From: an uncultured Sphingomonas sp.
GTDB taxonomy: Bacteria; Pseudomonadota; Alphaproteobacteria; Sphingomonadales; Sphingomonadaceae
DNA length: 57,012 bases
NCBI RefSeq assembly: GCF_937859915.1
Contig: NZ_CALMAW010000083.1
Coordinates: 1 to 57,012, forward strand
Direction of reading: 5' to 3'
The notes below the pieces were generated by a model. That model was not told the origin of the DNA. It did not search any database and saw only the letters and a list, made by a program, of their open reading frames with translations. Shown here one piece after another: positions 47,601 to 55,862 of the stretch. How positions within the stretch are numbered: the stretch's first letter is position 1; each line of letters starts with the position of its first letter. Made by a program: the position numbers and the translations under genes.

Positions 47601-47807
47601 GGCGGGACGCTCGGTGCGACGACGGCGAGCTTCGCCGGCGGCCAGGCGTTCACGCTGGTGCCCGACGCCGACAAGGGCGGCTGGACCGGCGCGCTCCGGC
47701 TCAAGGGCGGCAATAGCGGCTTCACGGCATCGGGCGAGGTCGATGGCCAGCGCGAGGACGGCGGCACCGCGGTCGCGATCCGGGCCGGCGTGCAGATGAG
47801 CTTCTGA
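44676..47807 (+). CDS. Autotransporter (type V) with passenger repeats and outer-membrane barrel
   Basis: This 1043-residue protein has a signal peptide (MRRFLVATTCLTPFAIVFAAQVASA). The passenger of about 700 residues consists of degenerate beta-helix repeats of the type NSGTITVxGxN (for example VTNAGTITITGADNSAG, IANSGTITV, VTNSGTITVKGNNSAG, LSQSGTITVTGDNSNG). About 285 C-terminal residues form the autotransporter barrel (MYQDGRWGAWIQQVGW, GYRLSGWGVSAGGEYSLG, FSLRPQASIDYYHLRE, ending VAIRAGVQMSF). The start follows GAGGGG. It is divergent from the fluoride transporter. A protease or adhesin motif is not evident in the passenger; it is almost free of Cys, Trp and His, as usual for such surface helices. 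Confidence 0.92.
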   Translation: MRRFLVATTCLTPFAIVFAAQVASAASVSVTGTQTTPIQTSTASSGTAADVSIASGATLSPAAGTAVTIDSANSVTNAGTITITGADNSAGIVANAGQTGAIANSGTITVNETYTQTDTNGDGVVDGVFAEGTNRFGIQTLGALTGDVTNSGTITVKGNNSAGIALGGTLTGSLSQSGTITVTGDNSNGITTGAVTGNVGIAGTVTATGANASAVLLDGAIGGTLTVQATLTSTGYTSTTLPATQTSLGADNLLQNGPTLQVAGSVAGGMIFTAAPSTTDSSGAAVTTTAATITSFGSAAAVQIGSASQPVTIGALAADTNGYGFDMNGTVSATGVYDGVAAHALVIGGLGGAVSIAGGASITGTISAASNDASATAIEIGSGATVPILAQGGTISAVGAATAGQTSTALLIDAGATAPTITNSGTLTATSSSTSAAALAFADRSGTVTQFTNSGTVTASGGASNVALDLSTGNQAVTVTQVAPSSGTSVPSITGDLLFGSGNDTLAASAGKISGNVSFGGTGTIALSGTATLTGNADFGNHAGLFSLGTGSAFTGALNNAGGVALTVAGGTLSLSNTGAVALSSLTVSNGGTLGVQLNGSTGAATDYLVAGTASFAAGSTIALHFANISSAVGTYTLVQAGTLTGAGNVSVDAATLPYLFSATLAQTTGGTGLDLSVAPKTAAQLGLNRAATAAYQPILAAISGDTPLGDSFLTYTNAASLTRALSSMLPDYAGGTFKQVSLGSRQSARWLEDPAAPMYQDGRWGAWIQQVGWLDNKSTGDTAGYRLSGWGVSAGGEYSLGKIGRIGISGSFLTGNNDTKDTSNSIRDDQYELGVYWRADWGGLHAFARGSVATIRFHDDRQFAGSDDGTAFTRTAQGAWTGKMESGLGGLSYQIALGAFSLRPQASIDYYHLREPGYAETGGGVGYDLLVDTRTSNELAANGSLVVGYRIFQDETDDSAYMRVELEGGRRAIIGGTLGATTASFAGGQAFTLVPDADKGGWTGALRLKGGNSGFTASGEVDGQREDGGTAVAIRAGVQMSF

Positions 47808-47873
47808 GCGGGCGCGCCTCGCGCGGCGGATCGGCCATGGCGCAGGCCGGCGCGGCGGCGCCATCGCGCGGCC

Positions 47874-47902
47874 CTTGAAAGCCCCGGGTCCATCGGCCAT
47901 CT
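47874..47902 (+). promoter_or_regulatory. Heat-shock (RpoH) type promoter of htpG
   Basis: CTTGAA (47874-47879), a 17-bp spacer and CCATCT (47897-47902) match the RpoH pattern CTTGAA-N17-CCATNT. The -10 part ends 38 bp before the htpG start, a normal leader length. htpG is a known RpoH target in proteobacteria. Confidence 0.6.
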
Positions 47903-47940
47903 GCACGAGCGACCACGATGGGAGCGCATAGGACAGCACC

Positions 47941-49842
47941 ATGACGACGACCCCCGAGACGACCACCGACGCCGCGCCCGAGACGCGCTCCTTCGAGGCC
48001 GATGTCGCGAAGCTGCTGCACCTGATGGTGCACTCGGTCTATTCGGACAAGGACGTCTTCCTGCGCGAGCTGATCTCGAACGCGGCGGATGCCTGCGAGA
48101 AACTGCGCTACGAGGGGCTGAGCGACGCGACGCTGCTTGGCGACGACGGCCAGCCGCGGATCACCGTCACGCTCGATGCCACCGCGCGCACGCTCACCAT
48201 CGAGGATAATGGCATCGGCATGAGCGAGGCCGAGCTCGCCGACGCGCTCGGCACGATCGCGCGCTCGGGCACCAAGGCGTTCATGGATCGCATCGCCGAT
48301 GCCAAGGGCGATAAGGAACCCGGCGGTCAGCTGATCGGCCAGTTCGGCGTCGGCTTCTATTCGGCGTTCATGGTCGCCGATCATGTCGACGTCAGCTCGC
48401 GCCGCGCCGGCGCCGAGACGGCCGCGATCTGGTCGTCGGACGGGCTGGGCACCTATACGATCCGGACGGTCGATCTCGCCGAGGCGCCCGCGCGCGGCAC
48501 ACGCGTCCTGCTCCACCTGAAGGAGGATGCGGCGAACTATACCGAGCGGCACGCCGTCGAGCGCACGATCAAGGCGCAGTCGGGCCATGTCCCGGTGCCG
48601 ATCTTTCTCAAGGAAAGCCCCGAGGCCGAGCTGGCCTCGATCGCCGACGGTGCCGCGCTGTGGACGCGCCCCAAGGCCGAGATCACCGCCGACGACTATA
48701 AGGATTTCTACCGCACCGCCGCGGGCCAGTTCGACGATCCGGCGCTGACGCTGCATTACCGTGCGGAAGGGTTGCACGAATATACCGTGCTCGCCTTCGT
48801 GCCCGGTACCAAACCCTTCGACCTGTTCGATCCCGATCGCGCCGGCCGGATGAAGCTCTACGTCCGCCGCGTGTTCATCACCGACGAGGCGCAGATCCTG
48901 CCGCGCTATCTGCGCTTCGTGCGCGGCCTGGTCGACTCCGCCGACCTGCCGCTCAACGTCTCGCGCGAGATGATCCAGGAGAGCCCGGTGCTCGCCGCGA
49001 TCCAGAAGGGCGTCGCCAACCGCGTCCTGTCCGAGCTCGAAAAGCTTTCGGCGAGCGATGCCGAGGCCTATCTCAGGATCTGGGACGATTTCGGCGCGGT
49101 GCTCAAGGAAGGCCTGTACGAGGATTTCGCGCGGCGCGAGACGCTGCTCGGCCTCGCGCGCTTCAAGACGACGGCGTCGGGCGGCGAATGGCGCTCGCTC
49201 AAGGACTATGCCGCAGGTCTCAAGGAGAACCAGACCGCGATCTATTATGCGACCGGACAGGATCTCGACCGACTCGCCTCGTCGCCGCAGCTCGAGGGCT
49301 TCCGCGCGCGCGGGATCGAGGTGCTGCTGCTGCCCGATCAGGTCGACAGCTTCTGGGTGACCTCGGGCGTCGATCACGACGGCAAGCCGTTCAAGTCGGT
49401 GACGCAGGGGCTCGCCGATCTCGGGCTGATCCCGCTGCTCGACGGCGCGCAGGCCGCGCCGGTGGCCTCCGACGCGGTCAATGCATTCATGGCCTTCGTC
49501 AAGGCGACGCTGGGCGACGCCGTGTCCGACGTGCGCGCCTCCGAGCGCCTGACCGACAGCGCGGTCTGCCTGGTAGCGCCCGATCATGGCATGGACCGCC
49601 AGCTCGAGAAGCTGCTTGCCGGCGCGGGTCAGCTCGGTGCGGCGGCGAAGCCGGTGTTCGAGATCAATCCGCGCCACGCGCTGATCACCAGGCTCAGCGA
49701 GGTCGCCGACGGCGATGCCCTACGCGAGGATGCCGCACACCTGCTGTTCGACGAGGCGCGGATCGCCGACGGCGAACTGCCGCTCGATCCGCGTGCCTTT
49801 GCCGAGCGGCTGACGCGCGTGCTCGGGCGCGGATTGGGGTGA
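47941..49842 (+). CDS. htpG: Chaperone protein HtpG (Hsp90)
   Basis: This is a 633-residue bacterial Hsp90. The N-terminal GHKL ATPase domain shows FLRELISNAADACEKLRYEGL (ATP-binding Asn), TIEDNGIGMSEAEL, IARSGTKAF and GQFGVGFYSAFMVADHVDV. The middle domain has LYVRRVFITD, LPRYLRFVRGLVDSADLPLNVSREMIQES and the C-terminal dimer domain follows. Length is normal. ATG 47941 has AGGA upstream and a heat-shock type promoter before it. It stands alone, with a hairpin repeat after the stop. Confidence 0.97.
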   Translation: MTTTPETTTDAAPETRSFEADVAKLLHLMVHSVYSDKDVFLRELISNAADACEKLRYEGLSDATLLGDDGQPRITVTLDATARTLTIEDNGIGMSEAELADALGTIARSGTKAFMDRIADAKGDKEPGGQLIGQFGVGFYSAFMVADHVDVSSRRAGAETAAIWSSDGLGTYTIRTVDLAEAPARGTRVLLHLKEDAANYTERHAVERTIKAQSGHVPVPIFLKESPEAELASIADGAALWTRPKAEITADDYKDFYRTAAGQFDDPALTLHYRAEGLHEYTVLAFVPGTKPFDLFDPDRAGRMKLYVRRVFITDEAQILPRYLRFVRGLVDSADLPLNVSREMIQESPVLAAIQKGVANRVLSELEKLSASDAEAYLRIWDDFGAVLKEGLYEDFARRETLLGLARFKTTASGGEWRSLKDYAAGLKENQTAIYYATGQDLDRLASSPQLEGFRARGIEVLLLPDQVDSFWVTSGVDHDGKPFKSVTQGLADLGLIPLLDGAQAAPVASDAVNAFMAFVKATLGDAVSDVRASERLTDSAVCLVAPDHGMDRQLEKLLAGAGQLGAAAKPVFEINPRHALITRLSEVADGDALREDAAHLLFDEARIADGELPLDPRAFAERLTRVLGRGLG

Positions 49843-49926
49843 GGGCTAGCGCTTCGCCGGCCTTCCATTGTCAGGTCGGACCCGATCCGGCATCGCGGGC
49901 CGCACGTAGCGGCGTGTTCAGCCCTG

Positions 49927-49949
49927 GATCCCGGGTCAAGCCCGGGATC
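49927..49949. repeat. GATCCCGGG hairpin repeat downstream of htpG
   Basis: GATCCCGGG (49927-49935), loop TCAAG, CCCGGGATC (49941-49949): a perfect 9-bp stem 84 bp after htpG. Hairpins with this GATCCCGGGTCAAGCCCGGG core are familiar as dispersed intergenic repeats in alphaproteobacteria. It could also end htpG transcription, though no T-run follows. Confidence 0.6.
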
Positions 49950-50065
49950 GCGGTGGGAGAGACGCGCGCCGCCACCCGCTCCGTCATAGGCCTCGCATCG
50001 GCGGAATCGAGCCGCGCGGTGTCGGTTGCGCCGTTCCGCGGGATTCGCGCGCCCGTGACCATGCC

Positions 50066-51559
50066 ATGATCGGCGCAGATCGTCTCGGCGCCGGGCAGTC
50101 GTCCCGGCGCTACGCGCTGTTCGTGATGGCGGTCGTTGCGGTCGCGTTGCTCACCCGCTTCCAGCAGTTCGGCAATCCGATCGTCCATATCGACGAGCAA
50201 TTCTATCTGCTCGTCGGCGATCGCATGCTGCACGGCGCGCTCCCCTATGTCGACATCTGGGATCGCAAGCCGATCGGGCTGTTCCTGATCTATGCCGCGA
50301 TCCGCGAACTCGGCGGGTCGGGGATCCTCCAATATCAGCTCGTCGCGACCGGCTTCGCGATCGCCACCGCGCTGGTCGTCGAGCGTTTGGCGGCGCGCTG
50401 GGCGGGGCCGCGCGGGTCGCGGATGGCGGCGCTGCTGTATCTGTTGTGGATTCCGCTGCTGACCGGGCAGGGTGGCCAGTCGCCGGTGTTCTACAATCTG
50501 TTCGTCGCGCTCGCGGCGTTGTCGGTATGCCGGGCGGCGGAGAGCCGGCGATCCCCGTCATCGCTGATCCTGACCGGTGGCGCCGCCATGCTGGCGATCG
50601 GCGTCGCGCTGCAGATCAAATATAGCGCGGTCTTCGAAGGCGGTCTGTTCGGACTGACGCTGATCCTGGTCGCGCTGCGGGACAAGCTCCGCTGGACGGC
50701 GCTCGCGCTCGTCGCCCTCCTGTGGATCGCGCTCGCGCTGCTGCCGACCGTGCTTGCCGTCGCGACATATTGGAGGCTCGGGCATCTGCAGGACTATTGG
50801 TTCGCCAATTTCGTCTCGATCTTCCGGCGCCACGCGCTCGACAAGCATGACGGGCTGCGTAACGCGGCGACGCTGTCGCTCTATCTTGCGCCGCTGATCA
50901 TCCTGGCGACGCATGGGATACGGCTGCGACTGACCGCGACCCGCGATGCGGTCACGCTGTTCCTCTCGGCCTGGCTCGCGGTCGCCGTCCTGTCGGTGAT
51001 CGCCTTCGGCTATTATTTCGATCATTATGGCCTGCCGATCGTCCTGCCGGCCGCCGTCGGTGCGGCGGTTGCGCTCGATCGTCGCCGTCGCGCGGATTGG
51101 CCGCTGCTGATCCTCACCGGCGCATCGCTCGCCTGCCTGATGCTGCCGACCCTCAACCAGCGCCGTCGCGGGACGCCCGCCCAGTTCGCGCGCCTCGTCG
51201 CTGTGATCCGCCCCTATGCCGCGCAGGGCGTCTATGTGTGGGACAATCTGCCGATCATCTACCATGTCCTCCCCGCCGCTCTGCCGACACGCTATGTCTT
51301 CCCGACCCATTTGCGCGATCCCAACGAGCAGGGCGCGGTCGGCGTCGATCAACCGCGCGAACTCGAGCGCATCCTTGATGCGCGCCCTGCGGTCATCGTG
51401 ATCGAAAACCAGCCGGGCAGTGAGCACGAGCCGCCAGTCGTCCAGATGGCCGCGCATCTTGCGCGCGACTATCATCCGATCGCCGCGATCCGCGTCGGCC
51501 GTCGCGACCAGATCGTCTATGCGCGAAACGGTGCCCGGCCGGACACCGCGTCGCGCTGA
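50066..51559 (+). CDS. Integral-membrane glycosyltransferase, GT39/ArnT-like
   Basis: This 497-residue protein has an N-terminal membrane helix (YALFVMAVVAVALLTRF), then the GT-C hallmark with an acidic pair on the first periplasmic loop: NPIVHIDEQFYLLVGDRMLHGALPYVDIWDRKPIGLFLIYA. About ten further hydrophobic segments follow, and a soluble C-terminal part ends in VIVIENQPGSEHEPP and the tail. Such enzymes use polyprenyl-phosphate sugars to modify lipids or proteins at the periplasmic face. It converges on the GT2-GtrA gene, whose product type makes and flips a polyprenyl-phosphate sugar, so the two may supply one pathway. Confidence 0.85.
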   Translation: MIGADRLGAGQSSRRYALFVMAVVAVALLTRFQQFGNPIVHIDEQFYLLVGDRMLHGALPYVDIWDRKPIGLFLIYAAIRELGGSGILQYQLVATGFAIATALVVERLAARWAGPRGSRMAALLYLLWIPLLTGQGGQSPVFYNLFVALAALSVCRAAESRRSPSSLILTGGAAMLAIGVALQIKYSAVFEGGLFGLTLILVALRDKLRWTALALVALLWIALALLPTVLAVATYWRLGHLQDYWFANFVSIFRRHALDKHDGLRNAATLSLYLAPLIILATHGIRLRLTATRDAVTLFLSAWLAVAVLSVIAFGYYFDHYGLPIVLPAAVGAAVALDRRRRADWPLLILTGASLACLMLPTLNQRRRGTPAQFARLVAVIRPYAAQGVYVWDNLPIIYHVLPAALPTRYVFPTHLRDPNEQGAVGVDQPRELERILDARPAVIVIENQPGSEHEPPVVQMAAHLARDYHPIAAIRVGRRDQIVYARNGARPDTASR

Positions 51560-51570
51560 CCGGTCAGCGC
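51553..51570. terminator. Perfect palindrome holding both stop codons of convergent genes
   Basis: GCGCTGACCGGTCAGCGC (51553-51570) is a perfect 18-bp palindrome. Its left half contains the TGA of the plus-strand GT39-type gene (51557-51559) and its right half the TGA of the minus-strand GT2-GtrA gene (51566-51564). A 7-bp stem with a 4-base loop could form in both transcripts, so it may be a shared bidirectional terminator, though without T-runs. Confidence 0.5.
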
Positions 51571-52706
51571 TTGCGCCAGGTCACCAGCGTGGAGGCGAGG
51601 AAATTCCACAGCGAGCCGACCAGCGCGCCTGCCACGCCCGACACCCACCAACGGTGATGCTCGGCGAACAGCAGCGCGCCGATGCCGACATTGGCGAGCG
51701 CGCCGAGCCCGCACACCGTATAGAAGGTCGCGAGTCCGGTCAGCAGCCGCCAGCCTTTGAGCCGGCGATCGCGGAAGGTGATCATGTTGTTGATCGCGAA
51801 GTTGAACGCGATCGCGGCGATCACCGCGACCGTCTGCGCTTCGTCGAATCCCGCGCCGCTTAGCCCCAGCATGCCCCTTAGCACCGCGAGATGGACGCCA
51901 AGGCCGAGCGCGCCGACGCCGCCGAACATGACGAGACGCGGCGGCAGCACGCGCTCGATCAGCCGATCGGCGATGGTCACGATATAATCGAGCACGACGC
52001 CGGTGCCGAGCTTGCTCTCGCCCGCGGTCCGCGCGCGGAACTCGAACGGCAGCTCGACCGCGCGCAGCGGCTCGGGGCTGGACGTGAGCAGATCGAAGAG
52101 GATCTTGAACCCGCGGCCGGACAGGCGCGGCAGCAGCGCCTCGACGCGGTCGCGGCGGATCGCGAAGAAGCCGCTCATCGGATCGGCGACCGGCGCGCTC
52201 AGCACGAGCTGCGACAGACGCGTCGCCGCGCGGCTGCAGGCGACGCGCGCACGGCTCCACTCGCCGGTCGACCCTGCGCTGCAATAGCGCGAGCCGATCG
52301 CGACATCGGCGCTGCCGTCGCGCACCAGCGCGAACAGCCGGGGCATCAGCCGCTCGTCATGCTGGCCATCGGCGTCGATCACCGCGACGACGGGCGCCAT
52401 CGTCGCCATCATCCCCTCGATCACCGCGCTCGACAAACCGCGCCGGTCGAAGCGGCGGATGACCCGAATGTCGGCGCGATCCGCCGCGAGCTCGGCGATG
52501 CGCTCGGGCGTGCCGTCGCGCGACCAGTCGTCGACGAACAGGATTTCGTAGCGCAGGCCCATCAAGGCGACGTCGAGCGCCATGACCAGCGGCGCGACGT
52601 TGGCCGCCTCGTTAAAGGTCGGAACGATGACCGCCAGATCATAGCCCAGCGGATCGAGGCCAGGGCGGTCTACGGTACGAGTGGCGAGTACGGCGCCAGG
52701 GGCCAC
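51564..52706 (-). CDS. GT2 polyprenyl-phosphate glycosyltransferase fused to GtrA
   Basis: This 380-residue protein has two parts. Residues about 20-250 are a GT-A fold of the dolichyl-phosphate mannose/glucose synthase type (LAVIVPTFNEAANV, LFVDDWSRDGT, VAVIDADGQHDERLM, DPMSGFFAIRRD). Residues about 255-380 form a four-helix GtrA membrane domain (LVMFGGVGALGLGVHLAVL, FNFAINNMITFRDRRLKGW). DWSRDGT and DADGQH carry the nucleotide- and metal-binding acids. The product is likely a polyprenyl-phosphate hexose presented across the membrane. The start is GTG 52706 with GGAAGGA five bases upstream. It is convergent with the GT39-type gene. Confidence 0.9.
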   Translation of the reverse strand: MAPGAVLATRTVDRPGLDPLGYDLAVIVPTFNEAANVAPLVMALDVALMGLRYEILFVDDWSRDGTPERIAELAADRADIRVIRRFDRRGLSSAVIEGMMATMAPVVAVIDADGQHDERLMPRLFALVRDGSADVAIGSRYCSAGSTGEWSRARVACSRAATRLSQLVLSAPVADPMSGFFAIRRDRVEALLPRLSGRGFKILFDLLTSSPEPLRAVELPFEFRARTAGESKLGTGVVLDYIVTIADRLIERVLPPRLVMFGGVGALGLGVHLAVLRGMLGLSGAGFDEAQTVAVIAAIAFNFAINNMITFRDRRLKGWRLLTGLATFYTVCGLGALANVGIGALLFAEHHRWWVSGVAGALVGSLWNFLASTLVTWRKR

Positions 52707-52772
52707 AATGTTCCTTCCGATCGCGGGGCTGCTGCATAGCCCAACGCCTCATTACCTACACTGGGTACCGTA

Positions 52773-52786
52773 TGACAAAAATGTCA
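52773..52786. promoter_or_regulatory. TGACA-AAAA-TGTCA dyad upstream of the leucine-degradation genes
   Basis: TGACA (52773-52777) and TGTCA (52782-52786) form a symmetric dyad around AAAA in the 243-bp divergent region between the GT2-GtrA gene and the acyl-CoA dehydrogenase. It could be an operator for either gene; no regulator gene is adjacent. Confidence 0.3.
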
Positions 52787-52949
52787 GAAGGTAGCGGTGC
52801 CATTGCGAGCGCAGTTGGCGCCGGATCGATCGCCGCGGGGATGTCGTCGCCGGTGCGCGGCGGGCGGCGCAGCCTGCGCTTGCGCTTTGGGCTTTTTCTG
52901 CGAGCGTCGATCGCGTAGCGCGGGCCGCAAAGAGAAAGAGGAGAGCGGG

Positions 52950-54119
52950 TTGGCGGAGCTGGATTTCGGGCTGGGCGAGATGGCGGACATGATCCGCGAG
53001 ACGACGCGGCGCTTCGCCGTCGACAAGATCGCGCCGCGTGCCGCCCGGATCGACGCGGAAGACCGGTTTCCGCGCGAGCTGTGGCCCGAAATGGGCGCGC
53101 TGGGGCTGCACGGCATCACCGTCGAGGAGGAATTCGGCGGGCTGGGCCTGGGCTATCTCGAACATGTCGTCGCCTGCGAGGAGGTCAGCCGGGCCTCGGC
53201 TTCGGTCGGCCTATCCTACGGCGCGCATTCCAACCTGTGCGTCAACCAGATCCGCCGCTGGGGCTCGGCCGAGCAGAAGGCGGCCTATCTGCCCAAGCTG
53301 GTCTCGGGCGAACATGTCGGCAGCCTGGCGATGTCCGAGGCGGGGGCGGGGTCCGACGTCGTCTCGATGAAGCTGCGCGCCGACAAGGTCGACGGCGGCT
53401 GGCGGCTCAACGGCACCAAATTCTGGATCACCAACGCCGCCTATGCCGACACGCTGGTCGTCTACGCCAAGACCGTGCCCGACGCCGGATCGAAGGGCAT
53501 CACCGCCTTCCTGATCGAGAAGGACTTCGCCGGCTTTTCGATCGGGCAGAAGATCGACAAGCTGGGGATGCGCGGGTCGCCGACCGCGGAGCTGGTGTTC
53601 GACGACTGTTTCGTGCCGGACGCGCAGGTGATGGGTCCGCTCAACGGCGGCGTGAAGGTGTTGATGTCCGGCCTCGACTATGAGCGCGTCGTGCTCTCGG
53701 GCATCCAGCTCGGCATCATGCAGGCCTGCCTCGACGTGGTCGTGCCGTTCGTACGCGAGCGCCGGCAGTTCGGCCGCGCGATCGGCGAATTTCAGCTGAT
53801 GCAGGGCAAGATCGCCGACATGTATGTCGCGCTCAACTCGGCGCGCAGCTATTCCTATGCCGTGGCGCGCGCCTGCGACGCCGGGCAGACGACGCGCTTC
53901 GACGCGGCCGGTGCGATCCTGCTCGCCTCCGAGAATGCGGTGAAGGTCGCGGGCGAGGCGATCCAGGCGCTGGGCGGGGCGGGCTACACCAAGGACTGGC
54001 CGGTCGAACGCTATTGGCGCGACGCCAAGCTGCTCGACATCGGTGCTGGCACCAACGAGGTCCGCCGCATGCTGATCGGCCGCGAACTGATCGGCCACGA
54101 CGCACCGAGGGCGCAATGA
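52950..54119 (+). CDS. liuA: Isovaleryl-CoA dehydrogenase (acyl-CoA dehydrogenase family)
   Basis: This flavoenzyme oxidises isovaleryl-CoA to 3-methylcrotonyl-CoA in leucine breakdown. Visible motifs are LGLHGITVEEEFGGLGLGYLEHVVACEEVSRASASVGLSYGAHSNLC, LAMSEAGAGSDVVSMKLRA (FAD/acyl site), GTKFWITNAAYAD, and the catalytic-Glu region LSGIQLGIMQACLDVV with VLMSGLDYERVV. The end has QALGGAGYTKDWPVERYWRDAKLLDIGAGTNEVRRMLIGREL. Translation most likely starts at TTG 52950 (AELDFGLGEM), six bases after GGAG, giving 389 residues, the usual size. The longer upstream frame is Arg-rich and not credible. Carboxylase genes follow downstream, which settles the isovaleryl assignment. Confidence 0.92.
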   Translation: MAELDFGLGEMADMIRETTRRFAVDKIAPRAARIDAEDRFPRELWPEMGALGLHGITVEEEFGGLGLGYLEHVVACEEVSRASASVGLSYGAHSNLCVNQIRRWGSAEQKAAYLPKLVSGEHVGSLAMSEAGAGSDVVSMKLRADKVDGGWRLNGTKFWITNAAYADTLVVYAKTVPDAGSKGITAFLIEKDFAGFSIGQKIDKLGMRGSPTAELVFDDCFVPDAQVMGPLNGGVKVLMSGLDYERVVLSGIQLGIMQACLDVVVPFVRERRQFGRAIGEFQLMQGKIADMYVALNSARSYSYAVARACDAGQTTRFDAAGAILLASENAVKVAGEAIQALGGAGYTKDWPVERYWRDAKLLDIGAGTNEVRRMLIGRELIGHDAPRAQ

Positions 54120-54148
54120 TGCGGGGTAGCCAGCAGCAATTTCCACTT

Positions 54149-54236
54149 CGTCACCCTGAACTTGTTTCAGGGTCCCGCCTCGGCCAGGCCGGACAGCCTC
54201 GAAGCGGGATGCTGAAACAAGTTCAGCATGACGGGG
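54149..54236. repeat. Paired-hairpin repeat, copy 1 (short)
   Basis: Two arms are inverted copies of each other, and each is also a hairpin. The left arm has ACCCTGAA/TTCAGGGT (54153-54160, 54166-54173) around CTTGT. The right arm has ATGCTGAA/TTCAGCAT (54209-54216, 54222-54229) around ACAAG. The stems differ at paired positions (CC..GG against TG..CA), so pairing is kept, and the loops are exact complements. TCCCGCC and GCGGGA sit inside the arms. It lies between liuA and liuB and even supplies the GGGGAC ribosome site of liuB. The same design encloses a gene at 55863-56270. Confidence 0.85.
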
Positions 54237-54240
54237 ACAA

Positions 54241-55842
54241 ATGATGGGAGCGACCCTTTCGACCCTGGCCGATCCGTCCTCGGAAGCCTTCCGCGCCCGC
54301 GCCGCACACAATCGCGCGCTTGCGGAAAAACTCCGCGCCGATGTCGCGCGCACCGCGCTCGGCGGAGCGCAGGCGTCGCGCGATCGCCACGTCTCGCGCG
54401 GTAAGCTGCTGCCGCGCGACCGCGTCGGCCATTTGCTCGACCCCGGCGCGCCCTTCCTCGAGATCGGCCAGCTCGCGGCCAACGGGCAGTATAACGACGA
54501 GGTGCCCGGTGCGGGGGTGATCGCGGGGATCGGCCGCGTCTCGGGGCGGATGTGCATGATCGTCTGCAACGACGCGACGGTGAAGGGTGGCACCTACTAC
54601 CCGCTCACCGTCAAGAAGCACCTGCGCGCGCAGGAGATCGCGCTCGAGAACCGGCTGCCGTGCATCTATCTGGTCGACAGCGGCGGCGCCAACCTGCCGC
54701 ACCAGGCCGAGGTCTTTCCCGATCGCGACCATTTCGGCCGGATCTTCTTCAACCAGGCGCAGATGTCGGCGCAGGGCATTGCGCAGATCGCCTGCGTGAT
54801 GGGCAGCTGCACCGCGGGTGGCGCCTATGTGCCGGCAATGTCCGACGAGAGCGTGATCGTCCGCAACCAGGGCACGATCTTCCTGGCCGGTCCGCCATTG
54901 GTCAAGGCCGCGACGGGCGAGGTGATCACCGCCGAAGAGCTGGGCGGCGGCGACCTCCACGCGCGCAAATCGGGGGTGGTCGACCATCTCGCCGAGAATG
55001 ACGAGCATGCGCTGACGATCGTGCGCGACATCGTCGCGACGCTGCCCGCCGACCGCACTCCGGATGTCGCGCTGAAAATCCCGCGTGCGCCCAAATTCGC
55101 AGCGGAAGAGCTGTACGGGCTGGTTCCCGAGGATGTTCGCGCCCCCTACGACGTCCATGAGATCATCGCGCGGCTCGTCGACGCGTCCGAGTTCCACGAG
55201 TTCAAGCCGCTCTACGGGACGACGCTGGTCACCGGCTTCGCGCATATCTGGGGGATGCCGGTCGCGATCCTCGCCAACAACGGCGTGCTGTTCTCGGAGG
55301 CCGCCGTCAAAGGCGCGCATTTCATCGAGCTCGCCTGCCAGCGCCGCGTGCCGCTGCTGTTCCTGCAGAATATTTCGGGCTTCATGGTCGGCGGTAAATA
55401 CGAGGCCGAAGGCATCGCCAAGCATGGCGCCAAGCTCGTCACCGCGGTGGCAACCGCAAGCGTGCCCAAGATCACGGTGCTGATCGGCGGCAGCTTCGGC
55501 GCGGGCAATTACGGCATGGCGGGGCGCGCCTACAGCCCGCGCTTCCTGTTTTCCTGGCCCAACAGCCGGATCTCGGTGATGGGCGGCGAACAGGCGGCTT
55601 CGGTATTGGCCACCGTGCACCGCGACGCGGACACATGGTCGCCGGAGCAGGCCGAGGCGTTCAAGGCGCCGGTCCGCCAGAAATATGAGGAAGAGGGCAA
55701 TCCCTGGAACGCCACCGCGCATCTGTGGGACGACGGGATCATCGATCCGGCCCAGACCCGCGACGTGCTGGGCCTGAGCCTCGCCGCCTGCCTCAACGCC
55801 CCGCTTGCGGAGGGCCCCCGCTTCGGGGTGTTCCGGATGTGA
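54241..55842 (+). CDS. liuB: Methylcrotonyl-CoA carboxylase, carboxyltransferase (beta) subunit
   Basis: This 533-residue subunit transfers carboxyl from biotin to 3-methylcrotonyl-CoA. Crotonase-fold marks include [140 protein letters not shown] and [36 protein letters not shown]. It is normal in length. Tandem ATG codons at 54241 and 54244 follow GGGGACAA, which belongs to the right arm of the repeat. It lies between liuA and the biotin-carboxylase subunit. Confidence 0.96.
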   Translation: MMGATLSTLADPSSEAFRARAAHNRALAEKLRADVARTALGGAQASRDRHVSRGKLLPRDRVGHLLDPGAPFLEIGQLAANGQYNDEVPGAGVIAGIGRVSGRMCMIVCNDATVKGGTYYPLTVKKHLRAQEIALENRLPCIYLVDSGGANLPHQAEVFPDRDHFGRIFFNQAQMSAQGIAQIACVMGSCTAGGAYVPAMSDESVIVRNQGTIFLAGPPLVKAATGEVITAEELGGGDLHARKSGVVDHLAENDEHALTIVRDIVATLPADRTPDVALKIPRAPKFAAEELYGLVPEDVRAPYDVHEIIARLVDASEFHEFKPLYGTTLVTGFAHIWGMPVAILANNGVLFSEAAVKGAHFIELACQRRVPLLFLQNISGFMVGGKYEAEGIAKHGAKLVTAVATASVPKITVLIGGSFGAGNYGMAGRAYSPRFLFSWPNSRISVMGGEQAASVLATVHRDADTWSPEQAEAFKAPVRQKYEEEGNPWNATAHLWDDGIIDPAQTRDVLGLSLAACLNAPLAEGPRFGVFRM

Positions 55843-55862
55843 GGGGGGCAGATCCCCTATGC

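Noticed and set aside
52797..52949. N-terminal extension of the isovaleryl-CoA dehydrogenase
   Set aside because: The extension is Arg/Cys-rich and unlike any family member; the TTG at 52950 has a good ribosome site and gives normal length.
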